DNA of 64,000 bases from an uncultured Carboxylicivirga sp. (GTDB taxonomy: Bacteria; Bacteroidota; Bacteroidia; Bacteroidales; Marinilabiliaceae): positions 1,054,001 through 1,118,000 of the forward strand of contig CANNEA010000002.1 in the NCBI GenBank assembly GCA_947503525.1. Reading direction: 5' to 3'. A program made the position numbers and the translations under genes. A model generated the notes under the pieces. That model was not told the origin of the DNA and did no database searches. It saw only the letters and a list, made by a program, of their open reading frames with translations. Positions 36,784-46,467 of this stretch are shown here, piece after piece (the first letter of the stretch is position 1; every line of letters starts with the position of its first letter).

Positions 36784-37127
36784 AGTCGGTATATTAAGTT
36801 TCTTCTTTGATTCTTCTGTAGGTTAATTGCAAAAAGTCGCTTTCGTAACACAGTTTTAGAAGTTTTTTTGATTGATGAGTTAAGATCTAATTTGAGAGTG
36901 TTTGTAATGTGCACAATTATAGGCAGATGAAGAAATGTGGAGATAGGTGATAACAATCATGATGTGTTAACATAAAATACATTAAGGGATCCAGTTTATG
37001 CCTGGCATTGCTAATTCTTAAATGACTGGCAGCCAAAAGAGTGTTGTGATATTGACATTGATGATCTGGATATTACACAGACACCTTTGTCTATTAATAG
37101 GCATATATCTTTATCCGAACTTATGGC
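36784..37127. other. Intergenic region, nothing recognised
   Basis: 344 bases between two minus-strand genes. I see no tRNA, known riboswitch, strong hairpin or clear promoter. The only small self-complementary element is AGACA-CCTT-TGTCT near 37079. The upstream promoter of the small gene at 36783 must be here but does not match the consensus well. Confidence 0.5.
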
Positions 37128-40100
37128 TTAATTCTGACTGCCTGATTTAAATGGATTGCCCATAAACCTTAAGGCAAATGTTAATATGGCTCCAACGGAA
37201 ATCATTACCGAATTCAGGTCGGATAAAACGCTCTGTTTAGTAATAACCAGAAATACAACAATGGCCACAGCAATAATTTTAAGAGGTATAGAGTATTGAC
37301 TCCACCCACTTCCATACTTCCTTAGATCTTCGTTGATGGCTGTCACCTCTTCTTTTTGATGCAGTACAAAATAGGTGAAACTATGGTTGAATAACTTTAG
37401 ATACGGGCCCATTCGGATAAAACCTTTATCAATTAATTCACTGACCACACCATTTTTATGCATATTAACTATGCTATCTTCAGCAATATCAAATAAAACA
37501 GACTTCTCTAGTTTGGTACAACTGGTCCAAAGTTTTAGATAGTAATTTGAAGCCGATTGGTAGATGCGTTCACACATTTCTATTGGAGTTGAAACGTAAT
37601 CCTCTTCGTTTAAGCCATGTAAAAGATGACTTGGATCTAGCGAGTTAAGAAAACTATTATCTCCAATTTCGTAGTTTAGCCATGTTCGAGCTGATGGATA
37701 TTTGTCAATAGCTTTATGACTATCAATTTGCTCTTTGGGTTTTATAGCAGGAGGCAGTTGCTGCATAATGGAAGAATAATGAGTTTGAAGGTGTCCCATA
37801 ATAGAACGAAAGCGTGCGGTTAGGTTTAACAAGCGTATTTCGTCATGACAGTTTCCTTCATCTCCTGCGCCAATGTTTAAAAAAGTATCTTCAATCTGGT
37901 CAATAAAATCACGAGGGAGGATAAACGAGAAATAAATAATTTGATTAATAAATCCTTTACCTTTTCTTTTCTGCAAGGCATCCAGATTATTAACAAATAT
38001 TTCTAACTGATCCAAGGATGCAAACTTTGGATTATGGAACATGATATGAACTACGTCACCATCGAAATTTCCTCCTGACAATTTTTCTTTGAATAAAGAA
38101 TTATATATTTCCGTAATGCCAATGGTTTTGGCCACTTTAAATAACTCCATTAGTTCAGGATTAGCCAAATGTGAAATTGAAAAGAACGGAGTAACGATGT
38201 AAGCTGAATCTTTATTATTATGAGAATGGATATCGGATAGAAGTTGGTACAGGTTTCTTTGTTTATCTATATCTTTCATTTTTGCAGAATACTTCACATA
38301 CGGAAATAAGAAATAGCCTGCTTTGGTTAGTACCTGCCAAACGATCATTCCAATCAGAATTAATAATAGAATAATGCCAAAGAAAAAGTGATGTGGGATA
38401 ATAAAATGATCGTCTCTTATACTTATGGCTAAAGGTGGGTCAAAACTCGATTTGAGTTTCTTAATTGGCTTATTAATTCTCAGCTTAAACTCATTGTCAT
38501 TCAGGCTATATTTGTATAAGCCATCGAAGGAGTTATCGAAGTTTGCAATCGTTCCGGACTCACTTTTAGAAAATGATTCTCTTAAGCTTAATGCTTTCGA
38601 TCGGGCAGATTTAAAAACTTTTAAGTATTGCTGGTTAGTATATAATGGCTTGCCATTAGGAATAGAGTCATAGATGGATAAACCATGGTAAAATGAGGTG
38701 TAGTTGCCTAGTTCCATCCATTTCATGGTATTATGAAAGCTATCGATATTGTTATATGCACTATTTGAATTCACCCATTTTGAAGACTTTTCAAAAAGGA
38801 GATCTTGTTTTTTAGCCAATTCTTCGTAGAAATACCTTTGCTGCTTGAGTTGATGTTGCGTATTTTCTTCATTGGAAACCATATAATAAAATGATAGTAT
38901 TGGAACCAAAATAAGAATAGAAACAGCACTTATAATTAAAGAAATATAGTTTCTTAAATAGAGCTTAGTATCTTGTTTGTCTACCTGTCTGTTAATATCT
39001 GCCTTTTCTCGACTGTAAGCATAGTTGATTCCAATGAGAATGATACTTAAAAAGAAGAATGACCAGCTGAACACATGGTAATCTTCTTTAAAAAGCACTA
39101 TTGGACTAAGCAATACGCTCAAGATAAAAAATAGGAATATACGTATCGATTTTTTTGAGAATGTGGGAGCCTGTTGCCTTAACAGTAAAAAGTTCCAATA
39201 GATTACACTTACTCCAACAAGAAGGAAGAAAGTATAAAGATGAAGGAAGTATAATGATTTTAAGAAAGATAGTATGACTATTGTAATTATGACGACCAAT
39301 AATATTTTAATGTGAAGTGATAATAATGCTATGTAGCGACTGTTTAAATCAGGATTTGGTAGAAAACGTAGGAGGAATGTTAGTCTGGTTTGGTATGGCG
39401 TATTACGATTAAAAGCAAGCCTGTAAATAAAAATTCCAAGGGTCCAGATTAAGAGTAAGCTAAGCATGCTGGCAACAATCACTGAATTCGAAAAAAAGTT
39501 TATCTTCTTAAATTCCGAGAGATCGTACATAACAATAAGGTGTAGGGGCAGGTCCTTATCGATTGGCGAAACATAGAATTGAGATTGATTTTTTTTGTAA
39601 TTGGCCTTAAAAACACTTTGAGTTCTGTCTTTAAGCGAAGATTTAAGTATGGCATTTTGATCTAATTCGTCCACAATGTTTTCCCTTAGGTTGTTAAAAG
39701 GCTTATTGTGAAACCATACTTTACCGTTGTCGTCAACTATACAAAAGCTATATCCATGTGGTAATATTGTATGATTGACAGAATAGAGTTGTGTAGATAG
39801 GCAAAAAACTTTTTCGTTAAATCGAGTCGAGAATACTGCAAAAGGTTTTGCTGTTGTATATGAGTAAATCGATTCCAGCCCAAATTGATGGTTTTTAAAA
39901 TTAAACCTGTCAGGATTCCTAAAGTAATCTCGCTTCTTAATGTTTGACCAATATGATAAACCACGTTCTAAGGAATGAACCTTACATTCACCTGTATTTT
40001 CGCTCGAAATAAAGGCATGTGTTTGGGGGTAATCGTTTAATTGTTTGCGTAAGCTATCTCTTGCTTTATCATCTCCTATGGTGCTTTTTTCAAGCTTATC

Positions 40101-41327
40101 TGTTATTTTTTTAAGAGTGTCCAGTTGAGTAAGGCAATTGGTCATTTCACTTAAAAAAGTACCTTTAATACTATCAGATAAACTGGAGAGGTGTTCTCCT
40201 TCGCTTGTAACATGATGACGAAGTTCGTAATAGCTACCAAACGAAATGAACACAACGCAAATTAAAATTATGCTACCTGCTCCTCCAATGACCAGATAAC
40301 TTAGGTTGGTATTTGAATATGCTTCACCGGCAGAAGTTACTGTAAGGCGAATTAGGGGCATACTTAAAAGGATCATGGCCACAAAAAACACAATAAAATT
40401 AATCAGGTTTCCATCTAATCCTCTGTTACGTGCGGCATATTTATCCTCATCGATATATCCTACTGCATATTTAAAAGCCTGGCCGTTAATTGGGACTAAA
40501 AAGGCCAGATAATTTGTTCCTCCTATTGATATGTCTGTGTAGGCTTCATTAGGATTGTTGAGCCAAAGACTATCTAATTTATCCTGCTCTTTTGCTATAC
40601 TATGATGATTCCATTTAATATTTTTAAAAACAATATCAGAATGAAAGACAGCTATGGAATCGTTAAATAAGGTAACTGCATCAAATTCTTTATTATCCCG
40701 TATTATTTGGTGAATACTTGTAATCTTATCGAAGTCTGATTTTTTTGTGGCATAGTAATAATTGCCTTCCAGATTATTTAAATCATCTATTTTTTCCATT
40801 TCTACAATTCTATCCAATATGCACCTAATAGAATCTTGAACCGCAAGTGTGCTGTCAAATTCTATTGGAAAGAGAAAGTAGTCATTAATAATAGCCGGGT
40901 TTAAGTCTGATGTCTTTAAAAAAGAGTGGTTCTGTTTATTTTTTAATGGGTAAATAGGGTAACTTTTGTGAATGGAGTCTATCATTAAAGCCATCTTGTA
41001 CTTATTAGCTTCCATTCCGTTTGAGTGGCTTAAATCATTAGTCTCTATGTACCATTCTTCAAACTCTTTCCATTCGTCAAAGTAAAATTTCAGTTTTTCT
41101 TTTTTCTCAGCATATGAATTAGTGGCTTTAAAGGCGATGGATGAATAGGAGTTATCGATATCTTCTAAATCATGAGCAATGCGGTACATGGTACTGAAGG
41201 CTTCCTGTCGTGTATTGACCTGTTTGGTTTTGCTGGTGTAGAAATAGTAAGCCCCCATTAATAATAATACCAGTAAAGTAGTAGTAACTATTAAACCTGA
41301 TCGTTTATTGGGCTTCTTCTTAGCCAT
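37128..41327 (-). CDS. Giant multi-domain membrane protein with sensor-like extracytoplasmic domains
   Basis: 1399 residues, not assigned to a family. About 12 membrane segments are visible: 12-31, 309-330, 343-364, 613-637, 668-689, 693-713, 729-746, 753-771, 793-815, 979-1000, 1349-1363 and 1371-1388. They separate three large presumably extracytoplasmic domains (32-308, 365-612, 816-978) and one cytosolic domain (1001-1348). The second loop has GYSFCIVDDNGKVWFHNKPFNNLREN as split stretches near 525-550, which looks like a Cache sensor fold. The cytosolic part has no Walker A, kinase, cyclase or GGDEF motif. It ends in a winged-helix-like stretch near 1262-1322. It is monocistronic. Confidence 0.7.
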   Translation of the reverse strand: MAKKKPNKRSGLIVTTTLLVLLLMGAYYFYTSKTKQVNTRQEAFSTMYRIAHDLEDIDNSYSSIAFKATNSYAEKKEKLKFYFDEWKEFEEWYIETNDLSHSNGMEANKYKMALMIDSIHKSYPIYPLKNKQNHSFLKTSDLNPAIINDYFLFPIEFDSTLAVQDSIRCILDRIVEMEKIDDLNNLEGNYYYATKKSDFDKITSIHQIIRDNKEFDAVTLFNDSIAVFHSDIVFKNIKWNHHSIAKEQDKLDSLWLNNPNEAYTDISIGGTNYLAFLVPINGQAFKYAVGYIDEDKYAARNRGLDGNLINFIVFFVAMILLSMPLIRLTVTSAGEAYSNTNLSYLVIGGAGSIILICVVFISFGSYYELRHHVTSEGEHLSSLSDSIKGTFLSEMTNCLTQLDTLKKITDKLEKSTIGDDKARDSLRKQLNDYPQTHAFISSENTGECKVHSLERGLSYWSNIKKRDYFRNPDRFNFKNHQFGLESIYSYTTAKPFAVFSTRFNEKVFCLSTQLYSVNHTILPHGYSFCIVDDNGKVWFHNKPFNNLRENIVDELDQNAILKSSLKDRTQSVFKANYKKNQSQFYVSPIDKDLPLHLIVMYDLSEFKKINFFSNSVIVASMLSLLLIWTLGIFIYRLAFNRNTPYQTRLTFLLRFLPNPDLNSRYIALLSLHIKILLVVIITIVILSFLKSLYFLHLYTFFLLVGVSVIYWNFLLLRQQAPTFSKKSIRIFLFFILSVLLSPIVLFKEDYHVFSWSFFFLSIILIGINYAYSREKADINRQVDKQDTKLYLRNYISLIISAVSILILVPILSFYYMVSNEENTQHQLKQQRYFYEELAKKQDLLFEKSSKWVNSNSAYNNIDSFHNTMKWMELGNYTSFYHGLSIYDSIPNGKPLYTNQQYLKVFKSARSKALSLRESFSKSESGTIANFDNSFDGLYKYSLNDNEFKLRINKPIKKLKSSFDPPLAISIRDDHFIIPHHFFFGIILLLILIGMIVWQVLTKAGYFLFPYVKYSAKMKDIDKQRNLYQLLSDIHSHNNKDSAYIVTPFFSISHLANPELMELFKVAKTIGITEIYNSLFKEKLSGGNFDGDVVHIMFHNPKFASLDQLEIFVNNLDALQKRKGKGFINQIIYFSFILPRDFIDQIEDTFLNIGAGDEGNCHDEIRLLNLTARFRSIMGHLQTHYSSIMQQLPPAIKPKEQIDSHKAIDKYPSARTWLNYEIGDNSFLNSLDPSHLLHGLNEEDYVSTPIEMCERIYQSASNYYLKLWTSCTKLEKSVLFDIAEDSIVNMHKNGVVSELIDKGFIRMGPYLKLFNHSFTYFVLHQKEEVTAINEDLRKYGSGWSQYSIPLKIIAVAIVVFLVITKQSVLSDLNSVMISVGAILTFALRFMGNPFKSGSQN

Positions 41328-41645
41328 GGCGGATATGTTATAGTTTGGGACTTAGGCTCGAAATATAGCTTTTATGTAAAGGCTAGTCTTGTAAAAACCT
41401 GCCATTTTTATAGAAAATGTGTTGTGTTAAATTATTCTTATGGAAAAAGAATAGCAGAAAACAGAAGCTATTGAAGTATAAGCAAATGGTAGTATAAGAA
41501 ACTTTTACAAAACCAGACTGTAACGTTAGGAGAGGATAGGCTTTGTATAGTGATTTCTATAGAAGTATTGAATCACATTTATTTTAGAATGTGTATTATT
41601 GTTGTATTAGCATTGATTTTAAGGACTTAATACTTTAGAAGAATA
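41328..41645. other. Intergenic region between the giant membrane protein and the K+ channel
   Basis: 318 AT-rich bases. TATATTTC (minus strand, 41360-41367) is a near match to a -7 element for the membrane-protein gene but lacks a -33. CACATT-8 bases-AATGTG (41574-41593) is a weak hairpin without a T run after the channel gene. Nothing else is seen. Confidence 0.45.
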
Positions 41646-42695
41646 TTAGAGTCCCTCCTTCACATCAAAAATTTTCTCCAGCTGCCCTTTATTGCTACCA
41701 ACTGAGATGACAATGATGTATTGACCTGGCTCAATTATTTGATCATCGGTGGGATTTTTAATTACTTTCTCATTAATTACCAATCCAATAAGAATAACAT
41801 TAATTTCTTTTTTCATCTGCACAAAGGCATCTATATAGCTCATCCCTTTGTAAGGATTCTGACCCGTTACCTTAAATTGCTGGATATCCTGATCTTCATG
41901 TTCAATGCTCGTTGAGATTAAATCTTCGGTATATTCAGCTACGTGAGGTTCAAATAAATAGCTGGCAACCATGCGTGATGCTACTTCGCTTCTAGAAACT
42001 ACATGAGTAATACCCGTACTAATTAAAGTTTCTTTTAAATCTGGGTTACTACAATTCACTATGATATTTAAATTAGGGTATTCTTTTTTCAAATTAAGAA
42101 CAAAGACCAGAGTTTCGGTATCTTCCATGAAATTCACAAAAACAGCTTTCGTCTTTTCTATATTCACTTTCCCATATGCCTGCATATTATTGTAATCGGC
42201 AAACATTCCAAAACATTGGTCATGCGGATATAGGTCTTTAATGAGTTCCAGGTCATTTTTGGAGTTGGTTATAAAAGCAATTTTATGCCCGGCAGGAAAA
42301 ATCTGATCTGCTACTTTTCTTCCAAAATCACTCCATCCAATTATCATATAATGGTCTTCGAAATCTGTTCCGAAAAAACCTGTCTTTTTCTTTTCCATAT
42401 AGATGTTTATTCTGCTGCTAATTTCACCAATAAAATAACCAATGACACCAAGGCTCCCTAATATCACGAATAGTCCGGTAACTTTTCCCCAGGGTGTTAC
42501 CGGGTAAAAATCTCCATAACCGACCGTTGTTAAGGTAACAATGGCATACCACAAGGCATCAGTTACAGATTTAATATTTGCATCCGGAGAACGGCTTTCA
42601 AGAACCGAGATAAGATATATCAGACAAAGATAGGTGATGAGCCCAAGCGTTAGTCCGGCTTTCTTCTTCATATTGCTTACTATATTATTGTTCAC
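41646..42695 (-). CDS. Potassium channel with TrkA-N (RCK) domain
   Basis: 349-residue two-helix K+ channel. Membrane helix one (LTLGLITYLCLIYLISVLES), the pore helix and the filter TVGYGD (57-62) are followed by helix two (LFVILGSLGVIGYFIG). A cytosolic RCK/TrkA-N domain follows (IIGWSDFGRKVADQI) and then a TrkA-C-like lobe to the end. It overlaps the 3' end of the AdoMet decarboxylase gene by 11 bases, so the two are co-translated. As last gene of the polyamine/PspA set it may be gated by nucleotide or polyamine; the latter is speculation. Confidence 0.9.
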   Translation of the reverse strand: MNNNIVSNMKKKAGLTLGLITYLCLIYLISVLESRSPDANIKSVTDALWYAIVTLTTVGYGDFYPVTPWGKVTGLFVILGSLGVIGYFIGEISSRINIYMEKKKTGFFGTDFEDHYMIIGWSDFGRKVADQIFPAGHKIAFITNSKNDLELIKDLYPHDQCFGMFADYNNMQAYGKVNIEKTKAVFVNFMEDTETLVFVLNLKKEYPNLNIIVNCSNPDLKETLISTGITHVVSRSEVASRMVASYLFEPHVAEYTEDLISTSIEHEDQDIQQFKVTGQNPYKGMSYIDAFVQMKKEINVILIGLVINEKVIKNPTDDQIIEPGQYIIVISVGSNKGQLEKIFDVKEGL

Positions 42696-43038
42696 AACAC
42701 AATTCTTCTAGTGATGATTCCCATCGAATGCTGTACTCAAGTTGATTGCATTGCTTTTTAAAAATCAGAGCCTTTTCTTTATTGCAACTACTTAATTCAA
42801 TGTAACACCAGCCGCTTTCAGTAAAAGTATGCAAAGCCAAATGTGATTCGGCCAATAGCCAAAAAGCTGTAAATCCGTTTAACGGAAACTTATGATCGGA
42901 ATAGTTGAGTACTTTAAAATCACTATGATTTAATATTCCGTCAAAGGTGTTTTTCAAATCGTTTGCCTCTGTCATTTGTATCCAACCTTTCAGATTGAAT
43001 ATTTTAGGAGGTAAATTAATTGGTGTTATCTGGCTCAT
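42685..43038 (-). CDS. speD: S-adenosylmethionine decarboxylase (short bacterial form)
   Basis: AdoMet decarboxylase, 117 residues, giving the aminopropyl donor for spermidine synthesis. The pyruvoyl-forming site is LAESHLALHTF with Ser65 (cleavage after Glu64) and His66, and the acid/thiol position is Cys85 in SSC. These match the short SpeH-type enzyme, although GW and LSSCN differ from the usual GYAALDVFTCG. It lies 36 bases downstream of the spermidine synthase and overlaps the K+ channel gene. Confidence 0.85.
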   Translation of the reverse strand: MSQITPINLPPKIFNLKGWIQMTEANDLKNTFDGILNHSDFKVLNYSDHKFPLNGFTAFWLLAESHLALHTFTESGWCYIELSSCNKEKALIFKKQCNQLEYSIRWESSLEELCCEQ

Positions 43039-43074
43039 ATTTGAGTTTATATCTCTGTAAATTTAATCATTATT

Positions 43075-44646
43075 CTAGTACAAATCCCAGTTGCCTTTCA
43101 GATAGTATTTGTACAATACTGGATCATGAATTCGGTTGACTCTAACCGAATCATTAGATCCCGGAAAAACATCTTTACCGAAGGATGTGATTAGTTGCAT
43201 TGCTTCCCGATTAATCCATTGGGTTTCAATTGTTGAAAAATCCAATTTCTGCAATTCGTTTTTCAAATTAACTTTTCGCTCTGTCTTCATACCAAAAGAC
43301 CAGCCCCATTCTCCTAAGGTGATAACCTGATTATGCAAGGGAACCGTTTTAAAACCTGCATCTTCCATTGTTTTAATTATACAATTGAAGGCTCTAGTGG
43401 CAAAATAGGGGCTTCCTGCCTGTGTAACTATTATTCCACCAGGTCGAAGGTGTTTATAGCATATGCTATAAAACTCCGATGAATATAAACGCCCTAACTC
43501 AACTGTTCTAGGATCAGGCAGATCAAGAATAATGACATCGAATAAAGTGGCATTGTTGGACAAGTAATGATAACCATCCGTATTGATGATTTCTACTTTA
43601 TCATTATGCAAGGCCATTTGATTCATCTGAGTTAATATGGGATGCTCCAGTCCCAGTTGAGTAACTGCAGGATCAAGATCAACCAATGTTATATTCCTGA
43701 CCGTATTGTATTTCAGGACTTCACGTGTTGCACAGCCATCTCCACCTCCAAGTATTAATACTCTTTCAGGATTGGCGTGTAGAGTAAGGGCAGGATGAAC
43801 TAAAGGCTCGTGATACATTACTTCATCCATGGAGCACAATTGTTGGTTGCCATTCAGGTAAAGCCAATGGTGATCTTCCCATTGTGTGATAACAATACGC
43901 TGGTATTTACTCTGTTCAGCATAAATGACTTTATCCTTATACTTAATCTGCTCACCATATTGAATTATAGGATCAGCCATAAAGATACCTGCTATAATTA
44001 TTGCTGATAAAGCTAGTGCTGCAAGTTTTAACTTATTGAGATATGGTGGATGAATCATTTTTCTCAGAAAAAAGAAAACACCTATTGCTACCCCAAAATT
44101 AACGATGCCTAAAAGAAAAGGTGTGTATGTTAATCCCATTATAGGTAGCCCTATAAATGCAAAAAATACTCCTCCTGCTAAACTGCCGTAATAATCGTTT
44201 TCAAGAACGTTTGAGATATTAACTCTTAACTCTTCATATTCATTGTTAATGCGCATTACAAGTGGAATCTCCATACCAATAAGAGTTCCGATGAGCATGC
44301 AGAAAAAATAGATAAGTATGCCAATGGAATTGGTATAGGCCGAGGCCGTATAAACAATCAAAGGAGAAAAAGCAACCAACAATGAAAGAGAAAATTCAAG
44401 AATGAGAAACTTCTCGGTTAATTTGGTTTTGAATACTTTACTGATTCTACTTCCCACGCCCATGGTAAATAACATGGTGGAGACAATCATTGCCCATTGG
44501 AAGATACTATCACCAAGGAAATAAGTTGCAAGCGTTGAAAGGAGGTATTCAGCTACTATTCCACTAAAGCCAGTAGCAAAAATTGCTGCTTTGAGGATAG
44601 CCGAATATTTGTTTTGGATTTTAATCATATTAAAGATGTTAGCCAT
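43075..44646 (-). CDS. speE: Spermidine synthase-like protein with N-terminal membrane domain
   Basis: 523 residues. The first 225 form about seven membrane helices (FATGFSGIVAEYLLSTLATY, IGILIYFFCMLIGTLIGMEI and others). From about 230 it is an aminopropyltransferase with YHE (278-280), the AdoMet loop LGGGDG (299-304), VDLDP and DLPDP (375-379), and LYSSEFY. Membrane-fused spermidine synthases are known in several phyla, and the partner here is the AdoMet decarboxylase immediately downstream. The amine acceptor is not proven. Placement in a PspA operon suggests that the product acts at the membrane. Confidence 0.87.
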   Translation of the reverse strand: MANIFNMIKIQNKYSAILKAAIFATGFSGIVAEYLLSTLATYFLGDSIFQWAMIVSTMLFTMGVGSRISKVFKTKLTEKFLILEFSLSLLVAFSPLIVYTASAYTNSIGILIYFFCMLIGTLIGMEIPLVMRINNEYEELRVNISNVLENDYYGSLAGGVFFAFIGLPIMGLTYTPFLLGIVNFGVAIGVFFFLRKMIHPPYLNKLKLAALALSAIIIAGIFMADPIIQYGEQIKYKDKVIYAEQSKYQRIVITQWEDHHWLYLNGNQQLCSMDEVMYHEPLVHPALTLHANPERVLILGGGDGCATREVLKYNTVRNITLVDLDPAVTQLGLEHPILTQMNQMALHNDKVEIINTDGYHYLSNNATLFDVIILDLPDPRTVELGRLYSSEFYSICYKHLRPGGIIVTQAGSPYFATRAFNCIIKTMEDAGFKTVPLHNQVITLGEWGWSFGMKTERKVNLKNELQKLDFSTIETQWINREAMQLITSFGKDVFPGSNDSVRVNRIHDPVLYKYYLKGNWDLY

Positions 44647-44662
44647 GAAGGCTAGAAATGAT

Positions 44663-44690
44663 AAAACCCCGGAACAAACCGGGGTTAAAC
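44663..44690 (-). terminator. Hairpin between DUF350 and spermidine synthase genes
   Basis: AACCCCGG (44665-44672) and CCGGGGTT (44679-44686), 8 pairs with a 6-base loop. On the minus strand TTTTATC follows. No clear promoter lies between it and the spermidine synthase, so it probably lowers rather than stops read-through. Confidence 0.65.
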
Positions 44691-44730
44691 TATGATCTTT
44701 ATTCTAATAGTCTTTTACTATGATGGAATT

Positions 44731-45600
44731 TTATAAACACCATGTTATTAGTATCGAACCACCAATATAAGCAAAGGCTTCAATAATTGCAGCACCAACA
44801 TTGGGGTGCTCCTGATTAATTATTTCATCCGTTAAGCGTTGTCCTGGAAGCAATATTTTATCAGTTAAGAAGCGCATTACAGGAAGTAATATTATTCCTA
44901 AAACTAATTCAAATCCAGCCTCGGTAAAGGTAATTCCCCAACCTTCAAAGTCACCCATTAGGGCATGTCGAATTAAGTTGGCAATTGCAATTAAAGCGCC
45001 CGCAAAACCTACCCCAACTGCTACGTTATCCCTTTCAATATGATCATGGACATCAAAAGGTGTTATCAAATGATAGACTTCTGCAGTAATAAACAAGGCC
45101 ACCTGACCAGCTAACCAAAATACAACAGCTGATGTAATACCTTGGGCTAAATTACCACCTTCACCCGATACTGCTCCAAAAATAATAAGTCCGGACGCTA
45201 CCGAAATAGCACCTTCTATAATTCCTGTTCCCGAATTTCTATCTTCGATTATTTCTTTCTTCACTGAAAACTTTCGAAGAATGATTTTATCATTTAGCCA
45301 TATGGAAAGGTTTAGTAAAACGATGGCTAAACCACCATAAATGGCAATGTCAATTATATCATTTACTAATCCTCGCGATGGGCCAACAATTGCACTACCA
45401 ATCGCTGCTAATAATCCGATGAAGTACCCAACGTGAGCAAAAGAAAAGGCAAGGTTGTCTTTTTCAACAAGCTCTTCTTTTATGCTAAATCCTTTGTTCA
45501 CCATTTGATATACCAGTTTGCCTATGAAGAAAATAATAAACCCAAGGGCAATATATATTACGGCATCATATAAGATGGTTGAAATCTCTGAAAATGTCAT
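44731..45600 (-). CDS. DUF350 membrane protein (YjfL-like, duplicated)
   Basis: 289 residues with two tandem DUF350 units of about four helices each. The two halves share FxxxHxGYFIGLLAAIGSAIVGPS-like and VAVGVGFAGALIAIANLIRHALMG-like stretches followed by a hydrophobic segment and a charged turn (LNDKIILRKF and LTDKILLPGQ). The E. coli homologue YjfL has a single unit and sits beside a PspA paralogue (YjfJ), as here. Function unknown; possibly an ion- or lipid-handling membrane partner of PspA. Confidence 0.85.
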   Translation of the reverse strand: MTFSEISTILYDAVIYIALGFIIFFIGKLVYQMVNKGFSIKEELVEKDNLAFSFAHVGYFIGLLAAIGSAIVGPSRGLVNDIIDIAIYGGLAIVLLNLSIWLNDKIILRKFSVKKEIIEDRNSGTGIIEGAISVASGLIIFGAVSGEGGNLAQGITSAVVFWLAGQVALFITAEVYHLITPFDVHDHIERDNVAVGVGFAGALIAIANLIRHALMGDFEGWGITFTEAGFELVLGIILLPVMRFLTDKILLPGQRLTDEIINQEHPNVGAAIIEAFAYIGGSILITWCL

Positions 45601-45622
45601 GTTTTATTGGTTTAGGGTTTAA

Positions 45623-46438
45623 TTATTTGCCAAATCCTCCGCTTCGGCTGCGCGATGAAGAACTGCTACTGTATCGGTTTGAACTGCGGCTCTTTTTCGA
45701 ATAGCTCGAACTTGATGAATAGCTTCTTGACTTACTGGCGGTAGCAGATCTGCTTACCTGGCTTCTTACGTTTTGCTTAAATGAAGATGGTTTATTTCCC
45801 CATGTACTGCTCTTACCTGACCCTGCAGAAGTATAAGTTTTGGTTCCGTATACTGTACTACCGGATGGACCATAATAGGGGCGTGATCCATAATAGCCAC
45901 CTCCACGATAGTCATTCCAATATGAGCGGCGAGCGGGATAAGTCATCATGTTAAACATCGATGACATAAATGCATATTTTCCATAGAATTCCCAAAAAGA
46001 AGAACCATTTCGTTCAGTCCATCTTCCATACTTTTCATTTCCAACATAGTGGTTATATCCGGCGGGACTAGCTGTTTTACTAAGTTTACCGTCTTTTTTG
46101 CTAACGATTTCCATTCCCATGTTATCCACATTGTCAGAGAAAAATACATCAGGTACCTCTTCCCAGTCAGTAGTTGAAGACAAAATTGTGTCAGGCTTTT
46201 CAACAATCACATTATACATGTGATAATATTTACTACTCCTCGAATCCATATCCAGAAGGATAATAGAATAATTCTGTTCGTTATTGTATTTTGTAATTAG
46301 TTTATCAACCGGCGTTTTCTGCCAAGTACTCGCTGTAGAATTCCTATCGGAACTTCGACTTGTGCAGTTATTACAGGATCGTAAAACGATAAATCCCAGG
46401 ATAACAGCTATTATAACTTTTGCTACTCCGTTGTTCAT
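45623..46438 (-). CDS. Ser/Arg-rich membrane-anchored protein of the PspA set
   Basis: 271 residues. One N-terminal hydrophobic helix (VAKVIIAVILGFIVLRSC) is followed by a region ending near SSFWEFYGKYAFMSSMFNMM, then a Gly/Tyr-rich segment and a C-terminal tail of about 80 residues, nearly all Ser, Arg, Lys and Tyr, ending RSGGFGK. The layout resembles YgiB/YjfM (DUF1190) of the E. coli yjf operon, which also has an SSFW segment and a GGFG tail, but the likeness is compositional only. The positive tail could bind acidic lipid or compete with polyamine for polyanion sites; speculation. Confidence 0.6.
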   Translation of the reverse strand: MNNGVAKVIIAVILGFIVLRSCNNCTSRSSDRNSTASTWQKTPVDKLITKYNNEQNYSIILLDMDSRSSKYYHMYNVIVEKPDTILSSTTDWEEVPDVFFSDNVDNMGMEIVSKKDGKLSKTASPAGYNHYVGNEKYGRWTERNGSSFWEFYGKYAFMSSMFNMMTYPARRSYWNDYRGGGYYGSRPYYGPSGSTVYGTKTYTSAGSGKSSTWGNKPSSFKQNVRSQVSRSATASKSRSYSSSSSYSKKSRSSNRYSSSSSSRSRSGGFGK

Positions 46439-46467
46439 ATATTTGTTTGTTAGGTATCTGAATTATA

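Noticed and set aside
37022-37131. An open stretch reading NDWQPKECCDIDIDDLDI... up to a stop at 37129
   Set aside because: No start codon, preceded by an in-frame stop near 37012, and its acidic look comes from a simple GATATT-like repeat. Probably chance, though a remnant of a lost gene cannot be excluded.
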